A stretch of DNA of 64,000 nt from Agrypnia vestita (GCA_016648135.1 JADDOH010002584.1:124001-188000); one strand, 5' to 3'. Shown: positions 1-10,700, numbered from the stretch's first letter. Notes: generated by a model not told the origin, from the sequence alone. Translations and numbers: made by a program.

Positions 1-215
1 TTTCTATACCCATAAAAAACACCCTATATAAGAAAGCAATTTTTTCTATTTTATATGTAATAATACTTAAAAGTAGGTACGTTGAAATTAAAATTATATA
101 CAGGTTTAATCAATGATTCATCCTTATATTTTTTCATATGTAGGTACTGTATTCTTTTTAGGCAGGATTTTTCGGGAATCGCGAACCATTTATTGTGTAT
201 ATAGAAAATTAGGTT
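1..215. other. AT-rich stretch, nothing recognised
   Basis: I see no repeat, RNA or coding signal here. The open frame covering most of it on the minus strand has no recognisable motif. Confidence 0.5.
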
Positions 216-330
216 TGCCTCCAGTGGCGTGAACTCCATACAATAAAAAAATTGTGCATAACTATAATTTCAGCGAAGTAAATTGAAATGAAAATTTTAT
301 TCAATTTATTCTGTATTAAGTATGTACTAT
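216..330 (+). repeat. Dispersed repeat R1, copy 1
   Basis: The segment matches 32592-32690 in the same orientation. Both begin with a CCAG(T/G)GGCGTG-type motif followed by an A-rich run, then share GCATAACTATAATTTC and a GCGAAxTAA motif. No coding potential is seen. It may be the 3' end of an old mobile element. Confidence 0.45.
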
Positions 331-342
331 TCGATATTTTAG

Positions 343-452
343 GATGGAAAGAAGCACTGCGATGGTTTGTGCATGTGGAATATTTGAGTGAGAAGAAGAC
401 GGTAAAGAAAATATTTGAGACGAGTATTAAACGTGGAGGAACAAAAGACGTG
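343..452 (+). pseudogene. LINE-A reverse-transcriptase C-terminal relic
   Basis: Translation gives LRWFVHVEYLSEKKTVKKIF and a following GRPRK-like block in which the arginines have decayed (RGGTKDV). This is the C-terminal tail of a non-LTR retrotransposon polyprotein found many times in this window. Only about 36 codons survive and the frame breaks immediately after, so it is a dead fragment. Confidence 0.6.
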
Positions 453-529
453 TATGATAAGCAATAAAAATCTGAAAAACATCTCCTATAAACACATATA
501 AAGACAATACATTACTTATTTAAATATGA

Positions 530-770
530 CACACGCAAGTGTCTTCGGCCTGCTTTAACTATATTTAATGTATCAAAGTAATGCGATCGTGTACGAATTG
601 GCACATATCCTGCACAGCGATTAATCGTGTAAAAGTGGCCAACAAGCAAACAAAATAAAATTGGTGGCAATTATTGACACAGTGTAACATGAACGTCGCA
701 AATTTAATGACCAGTGTTGCGGTTGTTAGGCTTAAGAGAATTATCATAAATAAAGAAATTATTTTATTTT
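530..770 (+). repeat. Dispersed repeat R2, copy 1
   Basis: It matches the reverse complement of 9655-9880 along its length. Shared landmarks are AAGTGTCTTCGxCxTGCT near one end, TAATGCGATxxTGTACGAATT in the middle and AGAGAATTATCATAAATAAA at the other end. I see no terminal inverted repeats and no protein, so the class is unknown. Confidence 0.55.
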
Positions 771-1039
771 ATTTTCATTTATTGGTTTTCTTACAGCCAT
801 ATAATTAATCAATCTTGAAAAAAAAAACAATAATTGATGTACAGAGTTTTGGGCCAATTACAAGAAAACACATATATAATATCGATAAAAAAATAAGAAA
901 AAACATGTCCAATAATGAGTTTGTGTGAGTGTGTGTATTTGTGTGTTTATTTATTTATTTTTTTAGGGAAAAATTAACAGCAAAATAATCTTAAAAATTT
1001 TCCACTGAATTTAAAAATTTACTTTAACATACATTAATA

Positions 1040-1385
1040 GCGAGTGGAGAGGGTGGAGGGGAATGTGGGACGGGAGTAGAAGGGAAGATATAATGTACAA
1101 ATTAGTTTGGGTGCGGTAGTGTAGATATTGTTTGTTTTATGTTTCTTATTGTTGCGTTGAAAATGTCGATGTGGTGATAGTTTGTGTTAAATGAATTTGT
1201 GGATCTGTACATAAAGGAGTTTTGTTTTGAGTTGGTCTTACAAAAGGGGAGATGAAAAGTAGGTGAATGTCTGTTATTGCGAGTTGGGATGTGGTAAGAT
1301 ATTCGTTGAAGAAGTTCCGGACTATCAACTAGATTGTGTGTTATTTTGAATAGCATCACCGCGTCAGCTATGTTTCTTCGACGAG
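1040..1385 (-). pseudogene. Jockey/CR1-like LINE, RT C-terminal fragment
   Basis: The minus strand encodes a run starting RRRNIADAVMLFKITHNLVD, followed by SPELLQRISYHIPTRNNR, a tract of F/N/S-rich residues, and DIFNATIRNIKQ before a stop. This layout (xIADxxMLxKxxHNLVDxPELL, then polar residues, then a DIF motif) is typical of the extreme C-terminus of insect Jockey/CR1-group reverse transcriptases. About 85-93 codons remain without an internal stop. The upstream catalytic RT domain is absent, as expected for a 5'-truncated LINE. The family name is from memory of the motif pattern, so the clade is uncertain. Confidence 0.65.
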
Positions 1386-1690
1386 TTATGTTATTTCTAT
1401 TGTGAATAAATTATATTTTCAAGCGTTTTGGAAAATTCATGAATTCATTATTACACATCGTTTTTGGGAAAATCCATTTCAAGTCGTAGAGCACTAGTTG
1501 CTGGAACACCTCCACAATAATAATAAAATAAAATAAACAATAGTATGTAAAAAGAAAATTAAAAACGGTATTAATTCAAGGAGAAAAAATTCAATTTCAG
1601 TCCATTAAACAGTACTCACATCTACTGGTATATTCCAAGTCTAAGTAATTCTTTAGTTCGGGTATGCTCCTATAAAGAAGAATATCAACG
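1386..1690. other. AT-rich stretch, nothing recognised
   Basis: Low-complexity A/T runs with no coding, RNA or repeat landmark that I can support. Confidence 0.4.
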
Positions 1691-1694
1691 AGTT

Positions 1695-1720
1695 TCGAAA
1701 ACTTTTCGAAAAGTTTTCGA
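1695..1720. repeat. Perfect 26-nt palindrome
   Basis: The core is an exact palindrome built from alternating AAAA and TTTT blocks separated by CG or CT/AG steps (positions 1696-1719, plus one more pair outside). It is followed 50-90 bases downstream by a TATATATATTATAC stretch. It could be a multimer-type factor binding site upstream of a TATA-like region. No transcript is known. Confidence 0.5.
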
Positions 1721-1964
1721 GTGGGTCCCTACAAAGAACAACTCGTGTTGTCTGGTTTGTCTTGGTATATATATTATACGAGATACGAGACCATCTGAAT
1801 AAGTTACATGCAGTACAACATACGGTTAATAATTTTAAATATAAATAAATACTATGTTGCTGACTTCTCTTTTATACGTTAAATTCAATATCATTCAATA
1901 TTGTATTCGATATTTAAACAATAATAAAAATAATACGAATTATGTACTTGATTATTTATAAAAT

Positions 1965-2320
1965 GACATGTTTGTTACACAATTACGACGTAGCACGCCG
2001 ATGGCAACGCCGTTGCATGTCCGAAATGAATTATCATTCATCGTCCATTTGCACCGTTTTCCATCGGCAAAACAAAAGATTCAAATCAAAATGGTGGACA
2101 CTGTAATCGGGCGAATGGCCGGCTCTGCTATCCGATCGCTCGTTTGCAGATATAATTATGGCGGCAAAAAAATAAACTATACATTTCGTGTCGTCAGTGG
2201 CGGGGTAATGTTGACGCTGCGGGGTACAACCGTTTGTATTTTTGTCACACGACAGCGTGAATGCAAAGAAGTCATTTTGCAGCGAAGTAAAAATGAATTT
2301 TAATTTAAAAAAATTAAATC
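1965..2320 (+). other. GC-richer island with a 111-codon open frame, role unknown
   Basis: The block is clearly richer in G and C than its surroundings. It has an open frame from 1968 to 2303 whose protein has no recognisable domain, signal peptide or membrane segment. Repeated ATGGCGGC and ATGGTGGAC motifs resemble YY1/Pho-type sites and suggest a regulatory block more than a gene. The last 50 bases resemble the region just upstream of the splice-site repeat at 62.6 kb (TGAATGCAAA then GAAGTAAAAAT), so the 3' part belongs to a dispersed repeat. Confidence 0.3.
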
Positions 2321-2390
2321 AATTTTGTATAAATTACATTGATTCTTTTTAACATAGGTTCACATATTTATTTTATGGAAGAGTTATTGT

Positions 2391-2445
2391 GCATCTGATC
2401 TGAGAAGTTACAGTGGTATCAGAACCGGATGACGTTAAAAGTAGT
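2391..2445 (+). repeat. PLE subfamily 1 hammerhead-region relic
   Basis: The string ACAGTGGTATC followed by AGAACCGGATGACG matches the stem II, GAAACCGG and GACG parts of the better copies at 21.3 and 34.7 kb. The CTGANGA core is broken, so this is not a functional ribozyme. Confidence 0.45.
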
Positions 2446-2544
2446 CAATGCGTTTGTACAAAATTTTGTAAGTTTTTTTTAAATTAAAATAATTTTGTGC
2501 ACCCACAAAGTAAACCCAATGAACTTTTAAAATATATAAATTAT

Positions 2545-2625
2545 TTACTTACCACCAAAGCGAGTATTTGGAAATCGAGTATTGGAAATCTGGATACTTA
2601 CCTGAAATAATAAAAAATATACACT
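2545..2625 (-). repeat. Splice-site-bearing repeat, copy 1
   Basis: On the minus strand it reads ATTATTTCAGGTAAGTATCC, then about 45 bases with TACTCGATTTCC and TACTCGCTTTG, then GGTAAGTAAATAAT. The same layout occurs at 37325-37400 and 62595-62680, also on the minus strand. An acceptor-like TTTCAG is fused to a donor-like GTAAGT, and a second donor lies about 45 bases on. Confidence 0.55.
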
Positions 2626-2949
2626 TAGTAATTCATTAAAAAAATATAAAAACAAAAATAATAATAACTATAGTGAGTAGCGTTAGTGCTCTCATCGTTA
2701 TATTATGAGCAATATGTTTGTTATCTACTGGGACGGAGGGAAGAATAAAGTTTTGTTACATATTGTCACGTGTCACATACGTACATTTTTTTACAAGATA
2801 GAGAGAGTTACTTACGATGGATATTAATTTCTCTTCTACATGAGTGACATAAACTCGTGTGTAGGAGAGGAGTAGGTATCATTACATTTTACATTTACAG
2901 AGAATTATATGATAAAATGTATATACTCATCAGGCAATAAGTAATAGAT

Positions 2950-3545
2950 ACATATATTGTGACGTAGCAACCTTTATTCGTCACACCTCTTCGCGAAACC
3001 TCTGAAGAAATGAATTTATCGATCCCCGCACCAACGATCTGCACCAAAAATTGATTTCTGACCGCGTGGGTACCACAAATACTCTATGGAACAAAATAAT
3101 GTCTTTGGTCTACTGCGGATAGTTTCACAGCGGTCGCGAACGGCGGGGACGAAATTACAAAATGGCGCATTCGGATCTGACACTTCAGCACGCAAGATGT
3201 GAACTTTTTCTGTGAACCCTCGTTTTTTTTTCCTTTTTTTTTTTCCAGAGGGTTTTTCCACGGGAGCGCTTCGCGCCATGGCCAGGTGACGCAGCATGGA
3301 GTGAAAGGTGAATCCATTGCAACGCCTGGGGGGCAGCTGCAGAGGTAATGTTCCGGTAATCATCTGCATCGGCCGCCCAAAGCCTCGGGGCGGGGTTATT
3401 CTCTGGACCCTTAAGGGAGCAATCCTCCTCAGATGCGAGGCCAGCAAAATAAAGACCACGACTTGCCTGGTATTCAAATTCTCTCTAATAAACAATTTCA
3501 CATCACGCCTGGAGCGAGCTGCGTGTTATCTGACTCCGTAAATAC
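2950..3545. other. GC-rich single-copy island, candidate regulatory element
   Basis: About 600 bases of mixed, information-rich sequence contain a T/C-rich tract at 3220-3247, GGGGCAGCTGCAGAGG near 3330 and a GGGGCGGGG block near 3400. Overlapping open frames run on both strands, none with a recognisable domain. No second copy is seen in the window. The composition fits a conserved enhancer or an untranslated exon; I cannot separate these from sequence alone. Confidence 0.3.
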
Positions 3546-3719
3546 AAGAACATGTGCATCAGGTCGAGCTGTTTTTAAAAAAAAGGAACATTGCTAAGCA
3601 CGTGCGGAAGCGGTGTTTGTGCCAGACTATTGTAGCTTCATTGTTTTAAATGTGATATAGTAATTTTGCCCAGATGTTCATTAATTTGCAGAATGTGAAT
3701 ACCACGCCCCGACACCTGC

Positions 3720-3830
3720 GCTGCGTCACCGCAAGTAGTATAAAAGTATTTAGTTCCACTGTCTTTTCCCTCCATGTATGACGCGGCCGCTAGCGCTTGT
3801 TGTCAAGGCGTGGTAAATTAAATCTTCGCC
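3720..3830 (+). promoter_or_regulatory. Possible TATA-type core promoter
   Basis: TATAAAAG at 3739-3746 is followed by a GC-rich block with GCGGCCGCTAGCGC near 3785. No clear initiator lies 25-30 bases downstream and no coding exon follows, so the support is weak. Confidence 0.15.
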
Positions 3831-4132
3831 TCAATTTATTGTAAAGAAAAGGGTTTCAATGTGCAAAATTCCCAAAAACACTTCATAAAAAAATTGTCAC
3901 CTTCTGTGGCATTATTAAGTTCTGTTTAAAATTCATTTGAATAAATTCCCCTTCATCTAAATAATGTTTCGTTATATTACCCTAGTCATTGAACTGTTGC
4001 AACTTAAAATAAGTTAAAGGGAGAGACAGCTGAAGTGCAGTGTACACGACACCGGAAGTACCCTGAGTTTAAATTGTGGAAGTAAGGTGAGTCCGATTCT
4101 TCTCCGACTGAGCGAAGCTGGTGGCGACGAGG

Positions 4133-4156
4133 AGTTCTGTTGGGAGCAACAGAACT
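4133..4156. other. Short perfect hairpin
   Basis: Ten base pairs (AGTTCTGTTG with CAACAGAACT) enclose a GGAG loop. It sits just after TGGTGGCGACGAGGAG, a string that resembles the tRNA-primer region following insect Gypsy LTRs. I could not define an LTR upstream, so the link is only a suggestion. Confidence 0.5.
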
Positions 4157-4303
4157 TCACGTCGTAATATATAATAATATGTAAGTAATAAGTAAAGTTA
4201 TAAGTAAGTAATATATAATAAAAAGTAAATATTTTTTCACGTTTTTTTTAAATGCCTCATAATTATCCTCAGCCCTCATTTCAACATGGTTTTTAGCATT
4301 GAA

Positions 4304-4321
4304 TAAATAAATAAATAAATT
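4304..4321. repeat. AAAT microsatellite
   Basis: About four and a half units of AAAT. The following TTTGCAGAGATTGG... is not recognised. Such AAAT runs commonly form LINE tails in this window (compare 61125-61260). Confidence 0.6.
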
Positions 4322-4359
4322 TGCAGAGATTGGCCCTAGACCCTCCAAGATGATAAGAA

Positions 4360-5040
4360 TTACGATAATTTTTAATTGCAGTGCTTGTAGTTTTCATTGT
4401 ATTACCCTTCCATTTTGGTCGTTGATTAAGCTCGTAAGAAGTATGGAAAAAGCTAAATTATACGAAACAAATAATAAATGAAATTTATGTTAAGATGTTG
4501 AGCATTTTGCAAGACGATCTAGAATTAAAACTACTGGTTTTACTAACAGCGAACCACAAATTACAAAAGTTTTTTAGACAACAGCAAAGCGTTGGATCGC
4601 GTGTGTCATCAAAGTATCTGAAGAAAGCCAAGATACATCTCGCCAATTATAATAAATATTCTGAAAGTTTGGCAAGTCAGCAAGAAAATATAATTACATA
4701 CATAGGCAGACGAAACATCACAGATCACATGTCCAAGAAACTCATATCTTGAGACAATGAAGATATAAGTCCTCAGATCGCTTCAACGCTTACACTCAAT
4801 CTCTTAAAATATTTAACTTTCTCACAACTCGGTTACCAATAAAATAATATTGAAAAAATATTAATTCAGTTGACAGCTCGGTACCACTAACACCTTACAA
4901 ACACCCGTATCCCAATTTAAAAACTACATATATGAAAATACCAGGGCACATGAGTATAGAGGGTGAACGCTCACACGGCCCAAAAATAAACGCTTCAAAA
5001 CTCCCTGTTCAAAATTAAGTGCGGTACTTGGGAACTACCT
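4360..5040. other. No recognised feature
   Basis: An 85-codon plus-strand open frame at 4495-4752 (MLSILQDDLELKLLVLLTAN...) has plausible composition but no domain I recognise. No splice or promoter context supports it as a gene. The rest is unstructured AT-rich DNA. Confidence 0.35.
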
Positions 5041-5049
5041 GGAGGAGAC

Positions 5050-5330
5050 AGGCCTAACTTGAGGGTAATGGTATACCATAGAATCCAATACTTCGAAGCA
5101 GTACGTCATCAGAATGATGCAAGCAGGGGGAGAAAACGCAAAGATAAGGCCGATCAAGCAGAGGGCGGAAATCAGCCCGCAGGGCCACGTCCAAGATGCT
5201 CAAGAACTTGTGGATCTAGGATTGGATTCTTCAGACAGCTGAGGACCCACAATCATGATGTACAGTCTTCAAGGCCTTTCCATGACTCGGTTCTCCGTCA
5301 ATTTTTCTGTCACGGTTCTGATCGATGATT
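5050..5330 (+). pseudogene. Mobile-element protein relic with a C-x3-C finger-like motif
   Basis: Translation contains RPRCSRTCGSRIGFFRQLRT followed by H. CxxxC, then SRIGxFxxxRxH, is the degenerate zinc-finger-like end found in some LINE-encoded proteins. The frame is open for about 89 codons. Upstream and downstream sequence (4980-6060) looks like a decayed element but I cannot assign it. Confidence 0.35.
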
Positions 5331-5339
5331 TCGTCTATC

Positions 5340-6085
5340 CATCAAGCTCTGGGTGTCCTCAAGGTAGATTTTTGTTTCCTGGATACCATTCAAGCCTCGT
5401 ATATAAGTCGTGCTATTTATCTTAAAAAGAGTTCTGCAAATATAGCAATTGTCTGACTGACGGAAGAGATATTAAAGGTTTCTTTACGACGGCAGCGACT
5501 TTCTTCTCATATTTTAATATGCAGACGAAAATTTCGTTCGAAGATATGGAAATATAAGAACAAGATTCTGCTATCACCTAGTTAAAAATTCCATAAGACC
5601 TTCGGAGTACATGGAGATCAAATATTGCATCTCACGCCCAGCCAACACGCCCACAAACGAAAATATTACACGATATTAGCATGAAAAATAAAGCTGTGGT
5701 GTTGTTGACTGTAACCCAACTTTAACAGTCCCGGAGCTGCATCAAATATGAAGTTGCCAAAGCTGATATTTAATGCAAAACTGAGGTCCTTAAACGGATC
5801 CTGTTGTTCTTTAACACGTACTTAAGTATACACAGAAGGCTCCCTTCCTGCAGCTTTCCAAGGAGCTGTTCTACAAGTCTATAGTTTGATCCGGAGGCTG
5901 AGAATCCTGCCTATCATACTGTGACCAGCGGTAAAAAATTGGTAGTATTTAAAGTTATCATATCATCTCAAGGCTCTGGATTAAATATGCCCACAGAAAT
6001 GTATGGTCTAATAATGCCGCAAAACGAAATCAGTCACTGAGAATAAGAACCAGTAGTAAATTGTACAGAATGCGTCTAACTTTTT
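5340..6085. other. Decayed sequence, not identified
   Basis: GC is slightly above background and there are many short blocked frames, consistent with an old element body. No motif could be assigned. Confidence 0.3.
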
Positions 6086-6430
6086 TTTGTATTTTTTACT
6101 CCCTTTCTTTTAACTCGTAGCGTCTGCTTGCTTGCTTGTCTGTCGAAAAAACTTTGGATAGATTTTTAACCCCTTTCCCGTGATCCAATCGAGCTGAAAC
6201 ATTGCAGACAGATTCGTGGTAACGATAAAAATGATCTAACAAATTTTCGTTTAAAAAAATAAATGATTATAGTATAATTTTGGATTTTACGAAATTTTTT
6301 ATTACTCGCTTTCGTAGCGTCGTCCGACTCGAGCCAAACGCGTAGGTTAAGCGCCAAACCTGTTTCCACTAGTAAATGAGAAAGGGAGTATAATAAAAAC
6401 TTCGTTTTTTTATGGGTTAGTTTTTTGAGC
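6085..6430 (+). mobile_element. Repeat R4, copy 1, with ACTCCCTTTCT inverted ends
   Basis: CTCCCTTTCTTTTAACTCG begins at 6099. The inverted GAGAAAGGGAG ends at 6388, with TA on each side (6097-6098 and 6389-6390), which looks like a Tc1/mariner-type MITE. The copy at 22327-22625 is in the opposite orientation and matches throughout. The match continues about 40 bases past the 6389 end (CTAACCCATAAAAA...), so the true element is larger than the inverted repeats suggest. A third fragment ends at 12545-12585. Confidence 0.6.
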
Positions 6431-7077
6431 ATTATTTAGGAACAATTTTTAGACATTTTGTTCAAAGAATTTATTTAATGTATATTTGTTACTTATTTTT
6501 TACATTGGCTATCGGTTTCGACATTAACCACCACACCAATCTAATAACAACAAAATTTATAAAAACAAATATTTATAATGGTGACTTATTTTTAAAAAAT
6601 ATTCGGCATATTGACAGATTCCAATAGATTTTACTAATTTTACTCAATGAACGCAGTTTCATGCAACCCAAAATCGTTTTCAGATATTTCATTGTTCTTA
6701 TTTGCAAGTTCATTTTTACTTTTTAATAAGTGTTTCTTGTTGTTTTTCTTTTCTATTTATCACGCGGCAAACGGAGTATCGCACTCGAAGCTTTATTCGT
6801 TGAAGGAATAAAGCTTTTACTGTTAGTGCTGTGGAGTAAAGCTATTAATGTTGTTAGTCAAAAGGGCAGTCTCGGAAGAGCCAAGCACCCTTGAGGTCTT
6901 AAAACTGAATCGAGGGGGATTTTTGCATGGCGCTTCACTTTGCAAAGCTCGGGGTGGCTACCTAACTATTAACTAGAGGTGGAGAAGAACGTATCCATCA
7001 TACCCTTATGTAGGGGTTTATTGCACTATTGAAATTTACTGGACTATTAATTATTTGTTAAGGCAAAAAAGATATGT

Positions 7078-7570
7078 TAAGATAAAGTCTAATTTGTTTG
7101 GGAAACGTGTATGGAAGTCTTTATAGGGTGGCCCAGGGCTTATGAACTGTATGAGCCAGCTTAAGTGATCACTTTACACAATGCAACAAAAAGCAAATTA
7201 TTTTGTATAGTAATTTTTAAGCGTATTCTAGCGTGTATGTTAAATAATTCGGAAGACTATATATATTTAAAAAAATATTGCTTAATATTCCACATTAAAA
7301 ATATAGAGGTATCATTACCAGCTGAGAAATCTATGTATAGGTCTCTAGCATAGTCCATTCGAATATATGGAAGAAACTGATTTAGAACATATGCACAACT
7401 TAAAAAAAATTGATAACGTGTGAATGTTCTTACGGTGGAATTGCTGAATGTTGCATTGTGTAAAGAGATCACTTATCAGCTTATACAGGTCATAAGCCCT
7501 GGGCCACCCTGTACAGATTTCCGTACATGTTTCCCATATAAATAGTGTGAGACTTCTATAATTTATCTTA
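7078..7570. mobile_element. MITE-G, complete copy
   Basis: Long terminal inverted repeats of about 110-120 bases: 7078-7187 pairs with 7450-7570. Landmarks in both arms are GGGAAACxTGTAxGGAA, GGTGGCCCAGGGCTTATGA and GATCxCTTTACACAATGCAAC. The roughly 260-base interior is AT-rich and non-coding. Fragments lie at 16665-16725, 23690-23830, 28252-28560 and 48095-48430. The transposase source is unknown. Confidence 0.75.
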
Positions 7571-7582
7571 ATTACATATTTT

Positions 7583-7602
7583 ATATATATATATATATAT
7601 TT
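7583..7602. repeat. AT dinucleotide microsatellite
   Basis: About ten TA units followed directly by a T run. Confidence 0.8.
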
Positions 7603-7619
7603 TTTTTTGTATAATGATA

Positions 7620-8045
7620 TTGTTGATATTATTGTTCTTAGTCCTCCTCACTAGGGGTTCCTGTGCTGAGGCGGACTAGTTTATACTTATTTATTTTCTA
7701 TTTTTAAATTACTGCGTAGTTTTCAATACTTCTTCTAATTTATCTGCATCGACTTGTTTTAGCCACGCTTTTATCTTTTTTTTGAACTCTTCAATCTTTT
7801 CAATATTTTTGAAGGTTGGGGGAAGGATGTTGAATCCGAGAATGACATAAGGCAAAGTAAACTTTTTGAATATCTTCCTTATATAGTATATTTCTTATGT
7901 TTTTAAAGAAATATATAAGTTTTGTGAGCTTTTTAATGATTCCATTAATGTGAGAGTTCCATCGAAGATTTTCATCTACTACATCAAACGATTTTAATTT
8001 CAACACATTCAAAACAGTTGTTGGTAATTTATTATTCAAATTGAA
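7620..8045 (-). pseudogene. CR1/Jockey-like LINE, RT C-terminal relic
   Basis: On the minus strand, 7800-8039 encodes DENLRWNSHINGIIKKLTKL, then IYFFKNIRNILYKEDIQKVY and FALCHSRIQH. This is the standard LINE RT segment (DxxLxWxxHI, then a K/L-rich helix, then VYxALxxSxxxY). After a frame break, 7705-7800 encodes KAWLKQVDADKLEEVLKT and a stop, plausibly the protein's end. The normal YG at the end of the ALxxS block is decayed. Confidence 0.65.
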
Positions 8046-8394
8046 CTCTTCTGAATTAATAATTAATCACGTGCAGTAAACAAATAGACTCATTCATCAT
8101 CGAAGCTATTTTGCCACTGTGGACAGTTGTTGTGACCGAATTGTGATCAATTTATCCGATTCAATTGAATTGTTTTAGCTCGGCGTGCTAGAGATGGTCT
8201 AATTTCCATAGCGCCTACTCCGAGATGGGTGGTAAATATTATTCACAAAGTTCTCGATAATTTAATTATTTTGTTTGTGAAATTCGCCGTGAACATCGAT
8301 TCATGTAAAATATACGGGTAAGGGTTGAGGGATAAGAAAAACAAGGCGAAGAAATAAAATAAGACTTGAAGGTTGTTTGAGAGTTCTGTTTTAG

Positions 8395-8585
8395 AAAGTT
8401 TGAACATGATAAACCAATGATATAATATACTGTAGATACGTTACAAGCGTGAAATATTGGCAATTCAAAAGTAAGGTAAATTGCCTTACTTGTATTCGTT
8501 ATCGAACGGACCTTCTTCGTGATCGGGCGCGACGCTACGCGGAAAAAGGAACAGAGTGTAAGAATGAGTATGTTATTTTAATCAA
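8395..8585 (-). repeat. Dispersed repeat R3, copy 1
   Basis: It matches the reverse complement of 61430-61640. Shared landmarks include GAACAGAGTxxxxxxATGAGTATG, CGCTACGCxGAAAAA, CGTTATCGAACGGACC and TATAATATACTGTAGATACG. No protein or terminal repeat is seen, so the class is unknown. Confidence 0.5.
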
Positions 8586-8589
8586 CGTG

Positions 8590-9240
8590 ACTTAAAATTA
8601 CCTGATTGAAACGAAGAGCGTTTGTGAAATAAGTGAGCAGAGATTTGTTGTCTCTTTCAATGCAATATTTGCTATATATGAAAGCCGGCTAGTATGGGAA
8701 TAACGTATCTATATTATAATACGTCAATGTGATAAGCTGTTTTAATTTTTTTATAAACTATAAAGTAATTCAGATAATTAATTTTTTTTCTTTATCTCAC
8801 GTAAATTTGCATGTTGAATCCACACAAATTTGCATCACAAGAAAGTGTCGCACATATTTATTTTATTTTATTCGATCATCCAACGGGGAGACATAATTGC
8901 TTGGTAGATCAAAATACTGAAAATAAGTTAAATGTCTCCCGCAATTAAAGGATGACACGGATATACATAAATTATAGACATTCAATTTGATAGATCAAAC
9001 AATTATACAGTTTCATTTAAGTGATTGTTCCTAATTTAATATTGTGGTGTATGAGGAGTGCGTAGTGATAGTGTGAAAGAGATGAATGCATGCGGTAGGA
9101 AGCGGGGGAAACGGGCGACGCCATTCGGGCACTGACGGTCGCACGCAGAGGATTGTTTATAAATAGAGTGATAATTACTGAACAAGATCGGGTATTCAAT
9201 TTCTTCCTTATTTCAAAGAAGACTTATCATACTCAGGAAG
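8590..9240. other. No recognised feature
   Basis: AT-rich sequence with a mildly GC-richer patch near 9080-9150. No coding or structural signal is supported. Confidence 0.3.
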
Positions 9241-9269
9241 TGACTATACCACAAATATAAACGTAAAAG

Positions 9270-9365
9270 GGTTCGTAATGTATATATAAATTCACATGGT
9301 CAGGGAAGGTTCGAGTTTCTAGTATGTACCTCACCATATGACGATAGTTTTCATATTTAGTATGT
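9270..9365 (+). repeat. Dispersed repeat R6, copy 1
   Basis: Shares ATGTATATAA, then GTCAGGGAxGGT, CCTCACCxTATGAxGATA and CATATTTxGTAT, with 18650-18730. Short and diverged. Confidence 0.35.
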
Positions 9366-9382
9366 ATTGTGCTTATCTTAAT

Positions 9383-9540
9383 TAAGATGGAGTGACAACG
9401 TCCTCAAAGACATCTCTGCCTTAGAGCTTCGGAACTGGAGAGAGCTGGCACTAGACCGAGATGAGTGGAGGAAAATTATTGAGGAGGCCAAGACCCACTG
9501 AGGGTTGTAGTGCCACTAAGAGTGATGGTGATGATGATTG
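9383..9540 (+). pseudogene. LINE protein tail with GAT-type microsatellite end
   Basis: Translation gives a run ending WRELALDRDEWRKIIEEAKT and H before a stop. WxxxALDRxxWRxxxEEA is the extreme C-terminus of a common insect LINE polyprotein. The 3' end runs into GATGGTGATGATGATTG, matching the short-repeat tails of such elements. Confidence 0.6.
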
Positions 9541-9654
9541 TGCTTATCTTAACATTGATGCTGATATTCTTGCAGATACCCCATCATCATCTACAAAGTC
9601 CCTCCTACACAACATCAATTTTATTGAAAATAATCTGTATCCCTAGAACGTATA

Positions 9655-9880
9655 CAATCAATTCTTTATTTATGATAATTCTCTTCAGCGTAACAGCCGC
9701 AACAATTACTCTGTATCAATGATTGTTAATATTTTATTTTGTTTCATTGTTCGCCATTTGGACTGCACGCGCCTAATCCCAGTGCAGGACACGTGTCAAT
9801 TCGTACATAATCGCATTATATTGAACACTAAATATTAATATGCTCGTTGCTAGAGCAAGTCGAAGACACTTGTTTATTAT
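9655..9880 (-). repeat. Dispersed repeat R2, copy 2
   Basis: Inverted relative to 530-770; see that copy. Middle landmark (minus strand): TAATGCGATTATGTACGAAT. Confidence 0.55.
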
Positions 9881-9979
9881 TGTAATTGGGATATTGGGTT
9901 GAGTTTGATAAAAGATATATTTTTTTGAACGATTGTTTTTTCGAAATTTTTTAAAGTAAAAGTATCGTCATTTTAGGCG

Positions 9980-10008
9980 AATGTTTTAACCACTAGACCA
10001 ACAAGCTT
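9980..10008 (-). repeat. SINE S1 head fragment
   Basis: Reads TTAACCACTAGACCAACAAG on the plus strand, the complement of the A-box end of the S1 SINE heads at 34.5 and 48.6 kb. Only the first about 25 bases of the element survive. Confidence 0.4.
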
Positions 10009-10279
10009 ATCTAATTTAATTAATAATTTCACTCTTACTATTTATATAATACGCGATAATTCGACTCGAATAGCTGCACTGAGTAAAATGACACCAATCA
10101 AGCCACATCCAACGCGGTTTTCAGCTTCGCTGGTGTCTCCGAATAACGTTTCATATTTTTTAGATTGTTATACTAGACAAATATACAAGTATAAATAGAA
10201 AAAGAGATGAAAATACATGAAGAGACCTCGTTATATCCAAAACAATCAAAGGCAGGCTTGTAAGTTATCTAATGCACTC

Positions 10280-10700
10280 AATATGCTATGGTCTGGAATC
10301 GTGGACTTTAAAAGCAAAAGAGAGACGGCGGATTGCCTTTGAGATATCGTGTTGTAGATAAGTTGCGTATACCGTGGACAGCGAGACGCACAAATGTCTC
10401 CATACCACAAGAACTAAAATCAAGAAAAGACTCCCAACCACTTGTCTGAGATGAATCCTTCGATTTGTTGCTAGAAGAGAAACTTGTTGCGGAGGGCCAC
10501 CACGAGGGTGAAGAAGAAGAAGGTCCCCAACTCGTTGGACCGACCGAGTGGAAAAAAACAATTCAAACACAAACACCGAAAATTTATTCTGGGGTTTGTA
10601 AAACCCCCCCGAAGGAGAATATTCAAGAGGGTGGGAGGTCATGAAGATCACAATCCTGTTTTAGGGACTTGGAAGAGAAGTACAAAAAGTCATGAGTGAT
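10280..10700 (+). pseudogene. LINE-C RT tail relic, copy 1
   Basis: Across frame breaks the plus strand gives ESWTLKAKERRRIAFEISCC, a VDSETHKCLHTTRTK-like segment and LRFVARREE, then RRRRSPTRWTDRVE. Together these match the order seen at 63535-63890 and in many insect LINE polyproteins (ERRRI..AFE, then I..ELKIKxRL, then FGHxARR, then RGRSPTRW.D). Several stops and frame shifts show it is dead. Confidence 0.55.

Noticed and set aside
3739..3746. Confident TATA promoter
   Set aside because: TATAAAAG is present but no initiator or downstream exon is found; kept only at low confidence.
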